A stretch of 64,000 nt of DNA from Ardenticatenaceae bacterium (GCA_020634245.1 JACKCC010000016.1:62001-126000), one strand, 5' to 3'. Counted from the stretch's first letter, positions 26,013-35,067 are shown. Translations and numbers: made by a program. Notes: generated by a model not told the origin, from the letters alone.

Positions 26013-29000
26013 CTATTGGTCGTTCGCAAACGAATTGAGAATGGATTCGGCCGTTTCCCACATATCCAATGCTCTGCCGCGGGCTTGAGCAGCGATAATG
26101 GCTTCGGGGGAAAGGTTTTGGGCAACGGCCGTTACCCGTTTCCCCACCACATCAGCAAACCAGCGCGAGTTTGACACAAAGGGGTTCCGCTGCGCCAGCG
26201 TATACAGCGTAATGGCCTGTTCCCATTCCCCTATCAATGCTTGCAGATAGGCAGCGAGCATGAAAAACATGGCCAAATCGTCGGCATCTTTTTGCTCGAC
26301 TGCTTCCCGGACTCCCTGTACTAGCAATTGCTGCGCGGTGTCCAGATCCGCTTTTGATGTGGCAGCCAGACAAAGACTAAACAGATCATGACAGATCTGG
26401 AATTGGGCATGAGCCTCAGATGCATCTCCCCTAACCAGCGTCAGCAGACCGAACAATCGAGTTAGCGTCCCATGCCGATCGATAAATACTGGTTCGGATT
26501 GACGTAAACCAAGTGCCTTCTGCGCTATGCCTGTGGCCTGGCCATATCTCCCCAAATGCAGGCAGCTCTGAGCCTGCATTAAATGCGCTTGTATTTGCGT
26601 CGTAAGATCTCCCGATTCTTCACTAACGCGCTGACACTCCTGGCCTGTTTGCAATGCGATCTCAAAACGGCCGTTAATTAGTTGTGCATACCCCAAATAA
26701 GTTAAACCCAATCCCAGCAATTGGGGATGTTTTATTCGTCGTAGTAAGGTAATACCCGCCTCTAGTTGCGCTTCCGCCTCAACATGGTTGCCAAGAAAGC
26801 TGATCAGTTGGCCCAACAGAAGCCGCGCTTCAATTTGGAGCAAAGGTCCCCCCAATGCCTGGGCCAATAACAGACTTTGCGCTGCCACCTCCCGCGCCAG
26901 CTTCAAATCGCCGGTGTTGCGTATCGCGCGTGAGAGGCCAATCAGATTGCGGACTGACCAGACCCGGCGATCCAGCTGGTCCAGCAAAGTCTGGCTCTGG
27001 CGAAATTGCTGCACGGCTGTCACCGGGTCTTTTTGGAAAAGCTGGTAGCCCTCATGATGGTGCACCATCGCCCGTTCTGTCCGTGTATCTCGCTGAAGGA
27101 AATTGGATGTTTCCAGCCACGCTTTTGCTTGCTGTAGAGATTTTTCAGCCGATGTAACCTGAAAAATGCCTCCGTGAAGATTTGTTAACCAGATTGAACT
27201 CCAGAACAGAGCCGCAAAAGCCCGATCCGGTTCGCGAGCTAAAACATCATAAATTTGTCGAAATAGAGAGATACCTTCCTGGAACTGACCACTAACACGA
27301 TAATATTCACCGAGTGCAGGTAGAACCGCATCCAGGTCTGCTAATTGTTCTTTCTGCAAAGCATGGAAGAGTGCCGCCCGTATGTTAGGCATATCGGCCT
27401 GAACCTCGCGGGCAATGGCCATTTGTTCCGGGTCGCTTAATCCCTTAACCTGGGCAGCCATCCAGCAACAATAATGAGCACAGTGGCGATCGCGCAGCGC
27501 ATCATTTTCTCCTCGCTGAGATGCCGCATACTGCCGCAGGAGTTCGTGAATGTGGTAACGGCCGTTCGCTGCATCAAATGTCAATAGTGATTTATCGGCC
27601 AAAACCTCCAGATCACGCAACGAAGCATTGGTCACGGCCGTCATCGCTTCTCGCGTAAAACTGCCCTTAAAAATCGTCAGCTGTACCAACAGCTGTTGTT
27701 CAGCAGGTGAAAGCCGCTGCCAGGAGGTGTCAAATATAGCCTGCATATTGCGGTGGCGCGCAGGCGTATCCTGCAAATCACTTTCCAGGAATTTCAAATT
27801 GCGCTGGATTTCGGCGGCAATCTCGGCCGGGGTGAGCAAATCAATCCAGGCGGCGGCCAACTCCAATGCCAACGGCATACCTTCTACCAGGCGGCAGATG
27901 TGGTTGAGGACAGGCATGTTTATGGTTGTTGCTGCAAAATCGGGGCGCAGACGGCAAGCGGATTGCAGAAATAAGGCGCGGGCATCGTCCGTAACGGCCG
28001 TGTCGTCCACCATTAACCCCTGAATAGGATAAACCTGTTCCCCCTGCAAGCGCAATCGTTCCCGCGACGTGACCAAAATCTGCAACTGCGGCGCAGCCTG
28101 CAACAACCGGCTAACCAAATCACTACCATCCAACAGATGCTCGAAATTATCCAATACCAGCAATATCTGCCTGGTCCGCAAATAGCTTAGCAATTGGTCC
28201 TCACCCTTCTCCAGCCGAATCTGCATCACTTCAGCGATGGCCGACACGATACGATCACTTTCGCCTAAGCCCACCAGCGGCACAAAAAACACACCTTGTG
28301 CGAACCGTTGGCGGGCAAACTGGCGTTCAGCCACCGCTAAAGAAAGGCGGGTTTTGCCCATCCCTCCCGCACCTAAAATCGTAACCAGCCGCGTCTGCGG
28401 ATCGGCTAATAACTCATCGAGCGCAGCCAGTTCAGCTTGACGGCCGATAAACGGCGTGGCTTGCAGCGGCAAATTATGGGGTATTGGAAGCGCCTGCTCA
28501 CTCTTTGTTATGGACCTTCCACCTTCTATTTCTCCCCCTAACCTATCGCTGCAAATGGCCTCAACCAGCGCTTCCGTTGCGCTGGATGGGACGATGCCCA
28601 ATTCATCTTGCAGCAGCCGGCGCAAAGCCCGGTAATGGGTGAGAGCATCTGTGCGGCGGCCGCTGTGCGCCAATGCCATCATCAACTGCCGGTGTGCTTC
28701 CTCACGCAAATGATCAGTGGCTAACTGCTGCCGGGCATATCGTTTTGCCTGCTCAAAGTTCTGTCCGGCAAGGTGGTGGTTGGTCAACTGCGCCAGTGTG
28801 GCCAGGAATCGGCGATGCAAAGCGGTGCGGCGGCATTGTGCCCAGGTCTCAAACTCAGGGCTGTCAGGCAGATAAAAGTCACTAAGGAAATCGCCACGGT
28901 AAAGGGTGACGGCCGTTTCCCAATCTCCCACGTCCAGCGAATTCGTCAGTGCTGCAAATTGAGTGATGTCTAGGTGGAAACGGCCGTTGGGATTTGCCTG

Positions 29001-29288
29001 TATCGTCTGCCGATTTGCCAGCACAAAGGGAACATCGCCATTTTCACCGGTAACTGTCGGAATCATCTGCCGCAGATGGTAGAGGGCATGGCGCAAGCTG
29101 CCCTGTGCCGATTTTGGCAGCATATCCGGCCACAGCAGAGCCATTAAGGATTCGCGCGAATGTGCCTCTGGCTGGCAAACCAGATAGATGAGAAGAGCCT
29201 GCACGGCTTTGGTGCGGAATTGGGTTAAAGGTTGTTCGTTGTATACGGCCGTAAATGTCCCCAATAATGCCAATGACAAATCAGCCAT
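26013..29288 (-). CDS. SARP/AfsR-type regulator: BTAD, NB-ARC ATPase and TPR domains
   Basis: 1091 aa. Residues 1-95 are a winged-helix OmpR/SARP-like DNA-binding domain (LALLGTFTAVYNEQPL, HSRESLMALLWPDMLPKSAQGSLRHALYHLRQ). Residues 100-245 are the bacterial transcriptional activation (BTAD) domain. An NB-ARC/AAA ATPase follows (about 280-560) with Walker A GAGGMGKTRLS, Walker B ILLVLDNFEHLL and sensor VTSRERL. The C-terminal half is TPR-like helical repeats. These ATP-driven regulators switch on nearby genes in response to an unknown ligand. It is divergent from the secreted protease at 29403, a natural candidate target, and the start region holds no repeats. Linked downstream to the IS. Confidence 0.9.
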   Translation of the reverse strand: MADLSLALLGTFTAVYNEQPLTQFRTKAVQALLIYLVCQPEAHSRESLMALLWPDMLPKSAQGSLRHALYHLRQMIPTVTGENGDVPFVLANRQTIQANPNGRFHLDITQFAALTNSLDVGDWETAVTLYRGDFLSDFYLPDSPEFETWAQCRRTALHRRFLATLAQLTNHHLAGQNFEQAKRYARQQLATDHLREEAHRQLMMALAHSGRRTDALTHYRALRRLLQDELGIVPSSATEALVEAICSDRLGGEIEGGRSITKSEQALPIPHNLPLQATPFIGRQAELAALDELLADPQTRLVTILGAGGMGKTRLSLAVAERQFARQRFAQGVFFVPLVGLGESDRIVSAIAEVMQIRLEKGEDQLLSYLRTRQILLVLDNFEHLLDGSDLVSRLLQAAPQLQILVTSRERLRLQGEQVYPIQGLMVDDTAVTDDARALFLQSACRLRPDFAATTINMPVLNHICRLVEGMPLALELAAAWIDLLTPAEIAAEIQRNLKFLESDLQDTPARHRNMQAIFDTSWQRLSPAEQQLLVQLTIFKGSFTREAMTAVTNASLRDLEVLADKSLLTFDAANGRYHIHELLRQYAASQRGENDALRDRHCAHYCCWMAAQVKGLSDPEQMAIAREVQADMPNIRAALFHALQKEQLADLDAVLPALGEYYRVSGQFQEGISLFRQIYDVLAREPDRAFAALFWSSIWLTNLHGGIFQVTSAEKSLQQAKAWLETSNFLQRDTRTERAMVHHHEGYQLFQKDPVTAVQQFRQSQTLLDQLDRRVWSVRNLIGLSRAIRNTGDLKLAREVAAQSLLLAQALGGPLLQIEARLLLGQLISFLGNHVEAEAQLEAGITLLRRIKHPQLLGLGLTYLGYAQLINGRFEIALQTGQECQRVSEESGDLTTQIQAHLMQAQSCLHLGRYGQATGIAQKALGLRQSEPVFIDRHGTLTRLFGLLTLVRGDASEAHAQFQICHDLFSLCLAATSKADLDTAQQLLVQGVREAVEQKDADDLAMFFMLAAYLQALIGEWEQAITLYTLAQRNPFVSNSRWFADVVGKRVTAVAQNLSPEAIIAAQARGRALDMWETAESILNSFANDQ

Positions 29289-29402
29289 ACCTTAATTGTA
29301 CCATTGTCAACGGAATGTCAACGGTTTGCTAACGCCCTGATTCATCGTTCGTCAACACCCGGTTGCCACACTACAGGAAACTGTCAGGCGAGGTGGGCGA
29401 AA

Positions 29403-30173
29403 ATGAAAAAAGCGGCTTTCTTTTTGACGATGATGGGATTTGTTTTGCTGATAGGATTTGCCCCCAAGAGTCATTCATGTAGACGGCCGTTGCCCTGGAA
29501 CAACCAGCATTGTCATGAGGTAGAGCAGGTTATTTTAAACGCAACGGTGCGCATTGTCCTACATGGCTGGGTTGAAGTGGAGACGGGGTACGACGTCGCG
29601 CGGATTAACGGTGGGATCAGCCATGCGACGGTTGTCGACGGCCGTTACCTCATCACCCACAATCACTTCGGCATTCCCCTGTCACAGGTGATGTTATACA
29701 ACCAATATGCCAATGGTGAATTCACCGGCGTTTCCGTGTACCGGTTAGACGGAACAATCATATTAGACCATGCACCGCTGGATTCCTTTGCCATCATAGC
29801 CGAAACGGGAGAAACCGTTGTGATTGATTTTGGCGTTGCCGCCGGCGAAGGCTTTTTTACTCAGGCTGGCGTTGGTTCAGCACGGGCAGCCAACCTAAGC
29901 ACAATACAGTTAGTTCCCGGCACAGAGGTGGCTCAAATAGATTGGGATAGACATGGGCTGACGCGGGTCGTTTGGACAAAGGTAAAAAGTGTTTATCAAG
30001 AAAACGGCGTACCATTGGTGCGGGTAGATCATGTCATTCAACTGGGTGCATCCGGTGGTGGCGTTTTTCTGGACGGCCGGCTTATTGGTAATAACTGGGG
30101 CAATCTTGTGGAAACTAACCTCAATACGGGAGTTGTTAGACAAAGGCTCAGTCTTGTTGCCCTCAATTCGTAG
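29403..30173 (+). CDS. secreted trypsin-like serine protease, divergent
   Basis: 256 aa. Signal peptide (1-22; KKAAFFLTMMGFVLLIGFA). A chymotrypsin fold is suggested by a possible triad: His86/88 in YLITHNHFG, Asp127 in APLDSFAII, Ser217 in LGASGGGVFLDGRLIG, the GxSGG signature. Asn-containing THNHF replaces the usual AAHC. Likely acts outside the membrane; no membrane anchor seen. Start at ATG 29403 preceded by GAGGTGGG rather than at the earlier in-frame start at 29304, which would bury the signal peptide. Divergent from the BTAD regulator, 114 bases away, so the two may share a control region. Confidence 0.75.
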   Translation: MKKAAFFLTMMGFVLLIGFAPKSHSCRRPLPWNNQHCHEVEQVILNATVRIVLHGWVEVETGYDVARINGGISHATVVDGRYLITHNHFGIPLSQVMLYNQYANGEFTGVSVYRLDGTIILDHAPLDSFAIIAETGETVVIDFGVAAGEGFFTQAGVGSARAANLSTIQLVPGTEVAQIDWDRHGLTRVVWTKVKSVYQENGVPLVRVDHVIQLGASGGGVFLDGRLIGNNWGNLVETNLNTGVVRQRLSLVALNS

Positions 30174-30261
30174 ATAGAGGGATGCAAAGAGCAGGAAAAA
30201 AGGCGATTAACAACTGTCCTGGAGTGGCTTGCTTCTATCTGTTGCAGTGAACGTTAACCCT

Positions 30262-30423
30262 GGGCGCTGCAAGATCGAGAAATGAGTGAAGATGGTGAAA
30301 GATGCGATTGCGATACGGCCGTTAGCCTTCCTCAGCTTCACCTTTGACCACCGCATTTTAGATGGGGCCTCCGCCGATTATTTTGTGAGCAGCATCAAGG
30401 ACGTTATCGAAAACTGGCAGTAG
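30262..30423 (+). pseudogene. decayed 3-prime fragment of an E2 acyltransferase gene
   Basis: Aligns with the last 50 or so codons of the E2 gene at 23540-24802, including the segment IRPLAF, SFTFDHRILDGASADYFV and the terminal ENWQ followed by a stop. A TGA replaces the CGG codon of KIEKR. The rest of the gene is missing. The match runs at about 80% or more at DNA level and includes a shared ACGGCCGT. It records either an old second E2 gene or a duplication, separated from the intact copy by an IS, the regulator and the protease. Confidence 0.85.
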
Positions 30424-30448
30424 CTGTGGCGAATCGAATTCCATTAAA

Positions 30449-30485
30449 AAAGCTTGTGCATTCCAACCGGGAATGCACAAGCTTT
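30449..30485 (-). terminator. terminator of the beta-helix protein gene
   Basis: Perfect 16-bp arms AAAGCTTGTGCATTCC (30449-30464) and its complement (30470-30485), 5-base loop. Read on the minus strand it is followed by six T residues in all, right after the gene ending at 30512. Confidence 0.85.
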
Positions 30486-30511
30486 ATGTTAATTAGAGGT
30501 GGTCTTTGCTG

Positions 30512-32299
30512 TTACGGCCGTCCGGGACGCCCACCCCCACCAGGACCACCCATGCCGGTGCCCTGGCCGGTGACGATGCTGGAAATCGTAAAGCTGGCAA
30601 CCTGGGTTCCGGCCGAATACGTGCCATCCGTGTAAAGTCCATCCGTTACAGTTCCGGTTGCGCTGCCGCCGGTGTAAACCAGATAGGTCGTGCCATTTTC
30701 TAGTTCAGGTGATGAGACAACAATCATCTCATACGATTTCGTCGGGACAAAGGTCACAATTTCCTGGCCAGCTTCAGATTCGATGTGAACGATACTGCCG
30801 GCCGATTGCGTCGCTGGCATCATTTGCAGCACTGAATATTGGGTTGAGGCTGTGCTGGGAGCCTGCGCCATCCCGGCGCTGCCCACACCAACCAGAAAAC
30901 CGCCGTTGATCGTCAGCATGCCGTCCACATCCAGCGTCCCGTTCATGTTCATGATGGGGCCATTGACGATAACAACGCCGCCGTTTAGCGTGCCTAACCC
31001 GTTCGAGTCAAGACCGTCGCCGCCAGCATCTACGAAAACATAACCGCCATTGATCTCCAGATAATAATCGCCGGAAACAGTTTGACCGGGCCGCCCGCCG
31101 CCGCCTTCGCCGCTGGAAACATTGATGCCGTCATCGCTGGCATTCAGGTGAATGGTGCCGCCATTGATGATAATGATGCCGCTTTCGATGCCCTCATACG
31201 ATTGACTGATGGTCAGATTGCCGTCATTCATCACAAAAGAAACATCGGCGTGAACACCATCATCACCGCTGGCCACAACAATGTCGCCGCCGTTAATGGT
31301 GATGCTGTTATTGGAATTGAGGGCATCATCGCTCGCATCAATGGCGATGGTTCCACCAGCGATGGTGATATCCACGTTGGCCTTCAACCCTTTGCCACTA
31401 GAGGCAATTGTGATGTTGCCGCCGCTGACCAGCAAGCTGGTTTCGGCCTGAATGCCATCCGATCCGGCGGTGATGTTGATCGTGCCGCTCTCAATGGCGA
31501 CGTAACCCTTTTCGGCGTCCTCGTCATTGTTGGACTGCATCCCGTCGCCGTCGGCGGTGATGGTGATGTTGGCGTCGGTCACAGCAATCGAATCCCGGCC
31601 TTTGATGGCGTCGTTCACGGCGTTGACGGTGATGCTGCCGCCGGTGATCTTCAGGTCATCTTTGCTGGTGATGCCGTTATTGTAGTTGGCGTTGACGGTT
31701 AATGACCCGCTGCCGTTGATGGTCAGGTCATCATGGCTGAAAATTGCCGCATTTGGCTCGTCCGTTTCGGCATCCGGAAATTGGTACATATCGCCATCGG
31801 TGACGACATTTTCTGTGCCTTCGGCCAGGGTGATGACGACCTTTTCGGCATTACTGACGAAGATGGGGGCGCTGGTGGCGTAAGTGATGTTTACGCCGTT
31901 GAGGATGAGCACCACCGGGTCTTCATCGGCCGTTTCTACGATGATCTGGCCGTTTGTTAACGTGCCGCTGATGTCATACGTGCCGGCGGCGGTGATGGTG
32001 ACGCTGCTGCCGTTTACAACCGTACCTTCTCCCGCAACAGCAATGACATTGCCGGACAGGGTGATGGTTGTTGTCGCAGTGGTGCTGGTTTCCAGGTCTT
32101 CGCTGTCGTATTTTACGGTGACGGGCACGGCCGTTGCTGTAATCGTTTGTGTGGTGGTAACGGCCGTATCCGCTACTACCTCAGATACCGCCGCCGTTTG
32201 AACGTCATCAACAACGCTCAAAGAGGTAATTGCACTGCCGGAACATGCCGCCAGCGTAAAAGCGAGTATTAGTAAAAATAATGTTGTGAATTTCTTCAT
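30512..32299 (-). CDS. Cthe_2159-type carbohydrate-binding beta-helix lipoprotein
   Basis: 595 aa. Lipoprotein signal (FLLILAFTLAAC; Cys19), a Thr-rich linker (50-80), then a right-handed beta-helix of about 20-residue turns (NNGITSKDDLKITGGSITV, DDALNSNNSITINGGDIVV, DDGVHADVSF, DDGINVSSG), the pattern of Cthe_2159-like domain (formerly DUF4353), which binds acidic polysaccharide such as polygalacturonate through calcium. It ends with a Gly/Arg/Pro tail (GMGGPGGGGRPGRP). It is the last gene of the VTC-DUF4956-CotH cluster, a recurrent surface-glycan or cell-coat neighbourhood. Own terminator at 30449-30485. Confidence 0.88.
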   Translation of the reverse strand: MKKFTTLFLLILAFTLAACSGSAITSLSVVDDVQTAAVSEVVADTAVTTTQTITATAVPVTVKYDSEDLETSTTATTTITLSGNVIAVAGEGTVVNGSSVTITAAGTYDISGTLTNGQIIVETADEDPVVLILNGVNITYATSAPIFVSNAEKVVITLAEGTENVVTDGDMYQFPDAETDEPNAAIFSHDDLTINGSGSLTVNANYNNGITSKDDLKITGGSITVNAVNDAIKGRDSIAVTDANITITADGDGMQSNNDEDAEKGYVAIESGTINITAGSDGIQAETSLLVSGGNITIASSGKGLKANVDITIAGGTIAIDASDDALNSNNSITINGGDIVVASGDDGVHADVSFVMNDGNLTISQSYEGIESGIIIINGGTIHLNASDDGINVSSGEGGGGRPGQTVSGDYYLEINGGYVFVDAGGDGLDSNGLGTLNGGVVIVNGPIMNMNGTLDVDGMLTINGGFLVGVGSAGMAQAPSTASTQYSVLQMMPATQSAGSIVHIESEAGQEIVTFVPTKSYEMIVVSSPELENGTTYLVYTGGSATGTVTDGLYTDGTYSAGTQVASFTISSIVTGQGTGMGGPGGGGRPGRP

Positions 32300-32317
32300 T
32301 GTGATTAATCCTTTTGT

Positions 32318-32626
32318 TTATGAATGGTTAACAGCATGTCGCTGTTGGTTATCTGGTAAACGGCCGTCTACTAACGAGCGCGTTTCAAGCCATCTTTGTA
32401 ATTGTTCTAGCGCTTCCCGGTGAATCAAAATGGGTAAGAATGTCTTCACCTTCGCATTTTGATACCCATGTGCGATTTCGGCGACGACACGGCCAACTTG
32501 TTCGCGGGGGAGTTGTTCATCCAGGTCATGCCATACTTTCTCGACAAGCAAATCGTCTGCCTCGTTCATCGCATCCTGCTGATTTGCTTCTACACCAGTT
32601 TGATGCAATTCCATAGACATGGTCAT
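32318..32626 (-). CDS. small helical protein, three-helix-bundle-dimerisation-like
   Basis: 102 aa from the ATG at 32626; a start at 32620 has a better-spaced AAGGA. Mostly alpha-helical with LVEKVWHDLDEQL, VGRVVAEIAHGY and VKTFLPILIHREALEQLQ, resembling small three-helix-bundle-dimerisation-domain proteins found next to regulators, but the similarity is from memory. Sits between the CotH remnant and the beta-helix gene in the same orientation with 18 bases to the latter. No signal peptide. Confidence 0.55.
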   Translation of the reverse strand: MTMSMELHQTGVEANQQDAMNEADDLLVEKVWHDLDEQLPREQVGRVVAEIAHGYQNAKVKTFLPILIHREALEQLQRWLETRSLVDGRLPDNQQRHAVNHS

Positions 32627-32722
32627 TATCCTTTTGGTCCATTTGGTGGACCATTTCTCTTTAGCGGCCAATCGAAGATTAAAATTCTTCGACTGCATCC
32701 GTTTGTTGGTAAGCATGATCAG

Positions 32723-33257
32723 TTAGCCCGCCACCGTTTCTGCCAGACAATCCACATATTTCTCGTAGTAGACCGGATCGTCGAGCAGGTAGCGAATCGG
32801 CGGCCAGGTATTGTCAATATCTTCCTTGTCTAACGAGACGCCGCTGCCGTCTGGTCCACGTCTTCCACCACCACCCATGCCGGCCGACATTGTCATGTTG
32901 TGGTTCTGCGAAATCCATTTAAGCTGGCCGGAATCGGGATCGTGATAGAGATAGTAGTTGTAACTCATAGAGCCGTAAGCATCCCAACAGCTCAGTTATG
33001 TTTGCCTGCACGGTTTTTCAATCTTCCGGCGCAATGGTGAGCTGGTTGACGCGGTCATCCGGGAAGGCGACATCGTAATTTGGTTCAACCTCGTTACTGT
33101 GTGATTCTGTCGTCCAATCTGCGGAGTGAACGGCCGTTTCTTCCATATCAGATACCGTAATGATCTCATCGGGCTGGGCGGAACAGGCCGCCAGGCTCAT
33201 GGCCAACAGCAGGCTGGCAGCAACCACAGGGAAACGATTTTGAATCCACATCTTCAT
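32723..33257 (-). pseudogene. CotH-family protein, nonsense mutation plus large internal deletion
   Basis: The 5-prime part (33257-33018) encodes a lipoprotein signal with lipobox SLAAC and the typical CotH entry VAFPDDRVNQLTIAPED. The expected next residue is Trp, but the codon is TGA; the frame continues KTVQANITELLG, as in CotH proteins. About 40 bases further a jump leads, in another frame, to the C-terminal CotH section WDAYGSMSYNYYLYHDPDSGQLKWIS (to 32723), which is itself cut short after AETVAG. CotH kinases are normally 450-700 aa, so about 1 kb is missing. The protein kinase core is gone, so no function remains. The flanking genes of the locus are intact. Confidence 0.85.
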
Positions 33258-33261
33258 CCGG

Positions 33262-33366
33262 TTAGAAGGCTGCGATAGGTAAATTACCCATTACCAGCGT
33301 CAAAAAAGCTACAATGCCAACCAACAACATAATAATTGGTAAGTTGCGTTTGAATTTAAGGCTCAT
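33262..33366 (-). CDS. 34-aa small membrane protein in the VTC-DUF4956-CotH locus
   Basis: MSLKFKRN, then one hydrophobic helix (LPIIMLLVGIVAFLTLVMG, about 9-27), then NLPIAAF. The ATG has GAGGAG seven bases upstream, a strong ribosome site. The stop is four bases from the CotH start, indicating translational coupling. It is too short for most gene finders. A role as a single-pass partner of DUF4956 or CotH is speculation. Confidence 0.65.
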   Translation of the reverse strand: MSLKFKRNLPIIMLLVGIVAFLTLVMGNLPIAAF

Positions 33367-33388
33367 GATTTTGCTCCTCTGTTCGTTC

Positions 33389-33451
33389 AGGTGACAGTCA
33401 CTTTCCCAGCAATGCCCAAAATCTTGAGGACATTTGAAGTGACTGTCACCT
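33389..33451. repeat. AGGTGACAGTCACTT inverted repeat (family L, copy 1)
   Basis: Perfect 15-bp arms at 33389-33403 and 33437-33451, loop of 33 bases, between DUF4956 and the small membrane protein. A compact copy with a 3-base loop is at 59355-59387. Confidence 0.8.
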
Positions 33452-33459
33452 TTTGTAAT

Positions 33460-34140
33460 TTATAGATCCGTGCCGTTGTACCCGGCGATAAGCGTCACTT
33501 TGTTGTTGCCGCTCAGCTTTTGAATCTCGCTCAAGAATTCCTGTACCTGGTTAGAATGTTTCAAGCCAATACTGTATGTCAGTTCAATTAACAGACCGCC
33601 CTGGACAGAGTCGGCGCTGATCAGTTCAGAAGAATTGGTATATTTGACCAAAATCCTGTCAAACAGCGTGTCAAATGGTGTGCCTGCGGGCACCTGGATG
33701 CGCAAAATCTGGCTGGACATTTCCCGCGCGTACCAATCGAAGCGCACCATCAACAAAATTACCAGGCTGATGACGACAGCACCGATAATGGCCAACAGGT
33801 AAAACCGCGTGCCAACAGCCATGCCGATGGCCATCGTGAAAAGGATAAAGCCCACGTCCCGTGTTTCCTTTACTGCATTGCGGAAGCGGATGATGGATAA
33901 GGCACCTACCAGCGAAAAAGCGCGGGCGATATTTGAGCCGACAATCAGCATCACCAGAGCTACAACCATACCGTTGAGCACCAACGTGAAGACAAAGCTT
34001 TGCATGTACGAGGTGCCGCGATGGGTGATTTTGTAAATCCAGCCGATGAAGGCGCTCAATGCAAAGCTGAGCAGCAGAACCAAAACGACATCTATGACCG
34101 TGAATTCACTGGTCAGATCAGTAACGCCAAAAATTTCCAT
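33460..34140 (-). CDS. DUF4956 membrane protein
   Basis: 226 aa. Four hydrophobic segments (about 15-35, 50-70, 72-90, 95-130) with the family motif SLVGALSIIRFRNAVKETRDVGFILFTMAIGMAVG (75-109), then a cytoplasmic C-terminal ferredoxin-like domain (145-226). DUF4956 proteins travel with VTC-domain and CotH proteins; their function is not established. VTC-domain gene is 78 bases upstream, separated by a structured repeat. Confidence 0.9.
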   Translation of the reverse strand: MEIFGVTDLTSEFTVIDVVLVLLLSFALSAFIGWIYKITHRGTSYMQSFVFTLVLNGMVVALVMLIVGSNIARAFSLVGALSIIRFRNAVKETRDVGFILFTMAIGMAVGTRFYLLAIIGAVVISLVILLMVRFDWYAREMSSQILRIQVPAGTPFDTLFDRILVKYTNSSELISADSVQGGLLIELTYSIGLKHSNQVQEFLSEIQKLSGNNKVTLIAGYNGTDL

Positions 34141-34160
34141 GATAAATCTCCTACTGAAAA

Positions 34161-34212
34161 TGGGAGCGCGAGCAGCTTGCTCGCCCAGTGCGGTCTAGCA
34201 GACCGCGCTCCG
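34161..34212. repeat. three-way-junction repeat (family G, copy 1)
   Basis: Outer stem GGAGCGC/GCGCTCC encloses two inner hairpins, GAGCAGCTTGCTC and GCGGTCTAGCAGACCGC. The second copy (58288-58339) preserves the pairing with different bases in the outer stem. Both lie between same-strand genes. Confidence 0.8.
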
Positions 34213-34218
34213 GTTTTA

Positions 34219-35067
34219 TTATTTTTGTTTCTCGACCCCTATTTTTTGCCGCAGTTTGCTGAAGATGGAGAAGGATGAGGAAAGGACATCCTGAGCGCTT
34301 TCGGCCAGCGGCTGCTGCCAGGGTACAATGGGCATGTTTTGGGCGGCTTCGATGCTGCGGCAATATTTGCTGACGCGGATGAGCTGCAAGTTATGGGCAG
34401 CTATCATGTCCGTCAGCCAGGAAGGGATACGTTCATTGACTTTAATTTCCATCACCGTCAGGTTGGGCGCGAGCATAGGCAGGCTGGACGGCCGTTCATG
34501 CAAATGCAGCGGGTGGGTCTGGAAAGACAGACCCGTGTCAAAGGTGACGCGCAGCCCGATGTCATACTCCGTGCCCATGAAAGCCTGCCGGTCGTAACGG
34601 ATGATGCTCATTGGCCGCAGGTTGTATTGCCACAAAAAGACGAAAATCTCTTCGATGACCGCTTTGTCTTCGGGGGCGTAGTCGGGCAACTGGCGATCGT
34701 TGCACAGCCGCAGTGCCTCGCCGTAGGGTAGGACGGCCCGCCGCTTTTGCGTTACACGGTCGATGCGCTGTTTGATTTCCAGGAAAATTGGCGTCTCCTC
34801 GGTGAGGATTTCGCCAGTTTCGTAGCGGCGCAGGCGCAGCTTGCGGCGGAATTTGATGCCGTTTTCTTTTTCCCAGTAGCAGCGCAGTCCCGGTGAATCG
34901 TAGTAGAGGCTGGTGAGGGCGTAACGGCCGTTATTGTTTCCATGCTCGTCGGGTACCAGATAGCGGCGCAGGCCGGTCTTGAACTGCTCGGCTTGCTGCA
35001 AGGTGAGCAGGTATTTGAGTTCAAAGCGGTTGAACTTGCGGATTGTGTGACTTAGATCATTCATCAT
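34219..35067 (-). CDS. VTC-domain protein (polyphosphate polymerase-like)
   Basis: 282 aa. VTC domain throughout: RFELKYLLT (14-22), SLYYDSPGLRCYWEKENGIKFRRKLRLRRY (53-82), FLEIKQRIDRVTQKRRA (96-112), and MEIKVNERIPSWL near 215, giving the basic tunnel (Lys/Arg) and the metal-binding Glu residues of the triphosphate tunnel fold. VTC enzymes make polyphosphate from ATP; the bacterial CotH-linked versions are not characterised in detail. First gene of its cluster; two ATGs in tandem and AGGAAAAG upstream. Confidence 0.88.
   Translation of the reverse strand: MMNDLSHTIRKFNRFELKYLLTLQQAEQFKTGLRRYLVPDEHGNNNGRYALTSLYYDSPGLRCYWEKENGIKFRRKLRLRRYETGEILTEETPIFLEIKQRIDRVTQKRRAVLPYGEALRLCNDRQLPDYAPEDKAVIEEIFVFLWQYNLRPMSIIRYDRQAFMGTEYDIGLRVTFDTGLSFQTHPLHLHERPSSLPMLAPNLTVMEIKVNERIPSWLTDMIAAHNLQLIRVSKYCRSIEAAQNMPIVPWQQPLAESAQDVLSSSFSIFSKLRQKIGVEKQK

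Noticed and set aside
30292..30423. E2 fragment as a small gene starting at ATG 30292
   Set aside because: It lacks most of the enzyme, and homology continues upstream across an in-frame stop, so it is a decayed fragment.
34161..34212. Three-way-junction repeat as a tRNA
   Set aside because: Too short, no T-loop sequence or CCA-like acceptor, and a near-identical copy lies at 58288; better seen as a repeat.
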